A stretch of 8,078 nt of DNA, from contig JAESQE010000215.1 of NCBI GenBank assembly GCA_016765335.1, positions 1,537 to 9,614 on the forward strand, in the 5' to 3' direction. How positions within the stretch are numbered: position 1 is the first letter of the stretch; each line of letters opens with the position of its first letter. The notes under the pieces are model-generated. The model was not told the DNA's origin and did no database searches. It worked only from the letters and a program-made list of their open reading frames with translations. The translations under genes and the position numbers were made by a program. Below, piece after piece: positions 6,874-8,078 of the stretch. The stretch is from Planctomycetaceae bacterium (lineage in GTDB: Bacteria > Planctomycetota > Planctomycetia > Planctomycetales > Planctomycetaceae).

Positions 6874-8078
6874 ATGAAATTATTGCTGCCAGTCGCGTTG
6901 CTCTTTGCGGTATTTTTAAATACCGATTCCATACAAGGAGCAGAACTAGAGTTAAAACCTCATGACAAGATTGTTTTGATCGGCAACACATTCGTTGAGC
7001 GAATGCAACACGCCAATCACTTCGAAACATTACTGCATGCACGCTTTCCCAAGCATGAACTTGTTGTCCGAAATCTGGGATGGTCTGCTGACGAGCTGAA
7101 ACTTCGCCCTCGCTCAAAAGACTTCAATGATCACGGTCATACATTGGCAGATCACAAACCTGACGTAATTATTGCCTGCTTTGGATTCAACGAATCATTT
7201 GCAGGACCAGACGGGCTGGAAAAATACAAAAACGATTTGCGATCAGAACTCAAAACTTGGACCACAACCAAATACAACGGCAAACAGCCCCCTCGAATTT
7301 TGATTGTGTCGCCCATTGCCAACGAAAATCTTCCCCATCGCAAAATGCTCATCGGCACACTCAACAACAAAAACCTGGAGCTTTACACCAATGCAACAAA
7401 AGAAGTCGCGAAGGAATTAAAAGTCGGGTTCCTCGACATTTTCAGACCAAGTTTACGCATGATGAATGCTAAGCAATCTGCGATGACATTCAACGGAGTA
7501 CACTTAACAGATGATGGCTACAAGCGACTTGCTCCCATCATGATGGATCGTATTTTTGGCAAAACCAATAAAAAGTCCAAAATCAACATGAAGCGATTGC
7601 GTGCAGAAGTTGCAGAGAAATCGCTTCAGCACTGGTACGATTACCGGGCAGTTAACGGCTACTACATTTATGGCGGTCGCAAAGAACCATTCGGCGTAAA
7701 TAACTTCCCAGCAGAATTTGCAAAACTTCGTAAGATGGTTGCAAATCGGGATCGCCAAGTTTGGGCAGTTGCTCAGGGAAAAAATGTTCCTAAAACAATT
7801 GATGACAGTAACACAGGTGATTTCGCAGACATTAAAACGAACATCACCTTCGATATTAAAATGAGTTCAGCTGAAGAAGCGAAAAAGGCATTCAAGTTAC
7901 CCGAAGGCTACGAAATCAATCTGTTTGCATCAGAACAGGAATTTCCTGAACTTGAAAACCCTTGCAAAATGACTTTCGATGGGAAAGGTCGCCTGTGGGT
8001 TTGCACAATGTCGACTTACCCCATGTATCTTCCCGGCCAGCCAGTACATGATAAGATTTTGATCTTTGAAGATACCGA
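6874..8078 (+). CDS. SGNH-hydrolase-like / PVC-type dehydrogenase-like protein (3' end beyond window)
   Basis: The first 401 codons of what should be a much longer secreted protein. The ATG at 6874 has AGGA 6 nt upstream. Residues 1-23 form a signal peptide (MKLLLPVALLFAVF core, ending QGA). Residues 31-228 are an SGNH/GDSL-hydrolase-like domain: the block I position reads VLIGNTFVERM (35-44), block III reads FGFNES (103-108) and block V reads NGVHLTDDGY (207-216). The usual Ser nucleophile after G-D is replaced by Thr39 in G-N-T. A linker (250-330) contains NGYYIYGGRKEPFG. From about 331, KLPEGYEINLFASE and the later MTFDGKGRLWV mark the opening blades of the PVC-type membrane-bound dehydrogenase beta-propeller, which in relatives continues into HEAT-like repeats and a cytochrome c domain. 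The combination is typical of Planctomycetes. The role is unknown, although carbohydrate deacetylation and oxidation are often proposed. Confidence 0.92.
   Translation, partial: MKLLLPVALLFAVFLNTDSIQGAELELKPHDKIVLIGNTFVERMQHANHFETLLHARFPKHELVVRNLGWSADELKLRPRSKDFNDHGHTLADHKPDVIIACFGFNESFAGPDGLEKYKNDLRSELKTWTTTKYNGKQPPRILIVSPIANENLPHRKMLIGTLNNKNLELYTNATKEVAKELKVGFLDIFRPSLRMMNAKQSAMTFNGVHLTDDGYKRLAPIMMDRIFGKTNKKSKINMKRLRAEVAEKSLQHWYDYRAVNGYYIYGGRKEPFGVNNFPAEFAKLRKMVANRDRQVWAVAQGKNVPKTIDDSNTGDFADIKTNITFDIKMSSAEEAKKAFKLPEGYEINLFASEQEFPELENPCKMTFDGKGRLWVCTMSTYPMYLPGQPVHDKILIFEDT

Overview
The window looks like a piece of a planctomycete chromosome of moderate GC content. The strongest indicator is the partial gene at the right edge. 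It joins an SGNH-hydrolase-like domain to the start of a PVC-type (Planctomycetes-Verrucomicrobia) dehydrogenase-like beta-propeller, an architecture I know mainly from Planctomycetes. A long-leader lipoprotein metallopeptidase and a tRNA gene without an encoded CCA fit this but do not prove it. I cannot name the genus from sequence alone.

Layout, left to right. (1) 1-2367, minus strand: an MMPL-type RND transporter that starts at a GTG with a good Shine-Dalgarno and runs off the left edge after 789 codons. (2) 2368-2733: gene-free, with a candidate -10 box for the transporter and a possible terminator for the gene to its right. (3) 2734-3732, minus: NadA, quinolinate synthase, complete, with all three iron-sulfur cysteines. 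(4) 3821-4267, minus: a 148-residue single-pass membrane protein of unknown function, 88 bp upstream of nadA and possibly co-transcribed with it. (5) 4562-4758: a compact tRNA-Asp(GTC) unit on the minus strand with a near-consensus promoter, the tRNA, a small trailer hairpin and a perfect 14-bp terminator stem. (6) 4914-6485, plus: a predicted lipoprotein with an HExxH gluzincin-type peptidase domain and a C-terminal domain resembling the Pseudomonas LecA (PA-IL) calcium-dependent galactose lectin. (7) 6486-6873: gene-free, holding an inverted-repeat element of about 103 bp built on the ACCACGGAGAC motif, plus two short palindromes. (8) 6874-8078, plus, partial: the SGNH plus PVC-type protein.

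The genes do not form one pathway. nadA is housekeeping NAD biosynthesis and the tRNA unit is housekeeping translation. The other three recognisable proteins belong to the cell envelope or periplasm (export pump, surface lipoprotein, secreted multidomain protein). The most interesting items are the peptidase-lectin fusion and the SGNH domain that lacks the canonical nucleophilic serine. I saw no CRISPR array, prophage, transposase or clear defence system.
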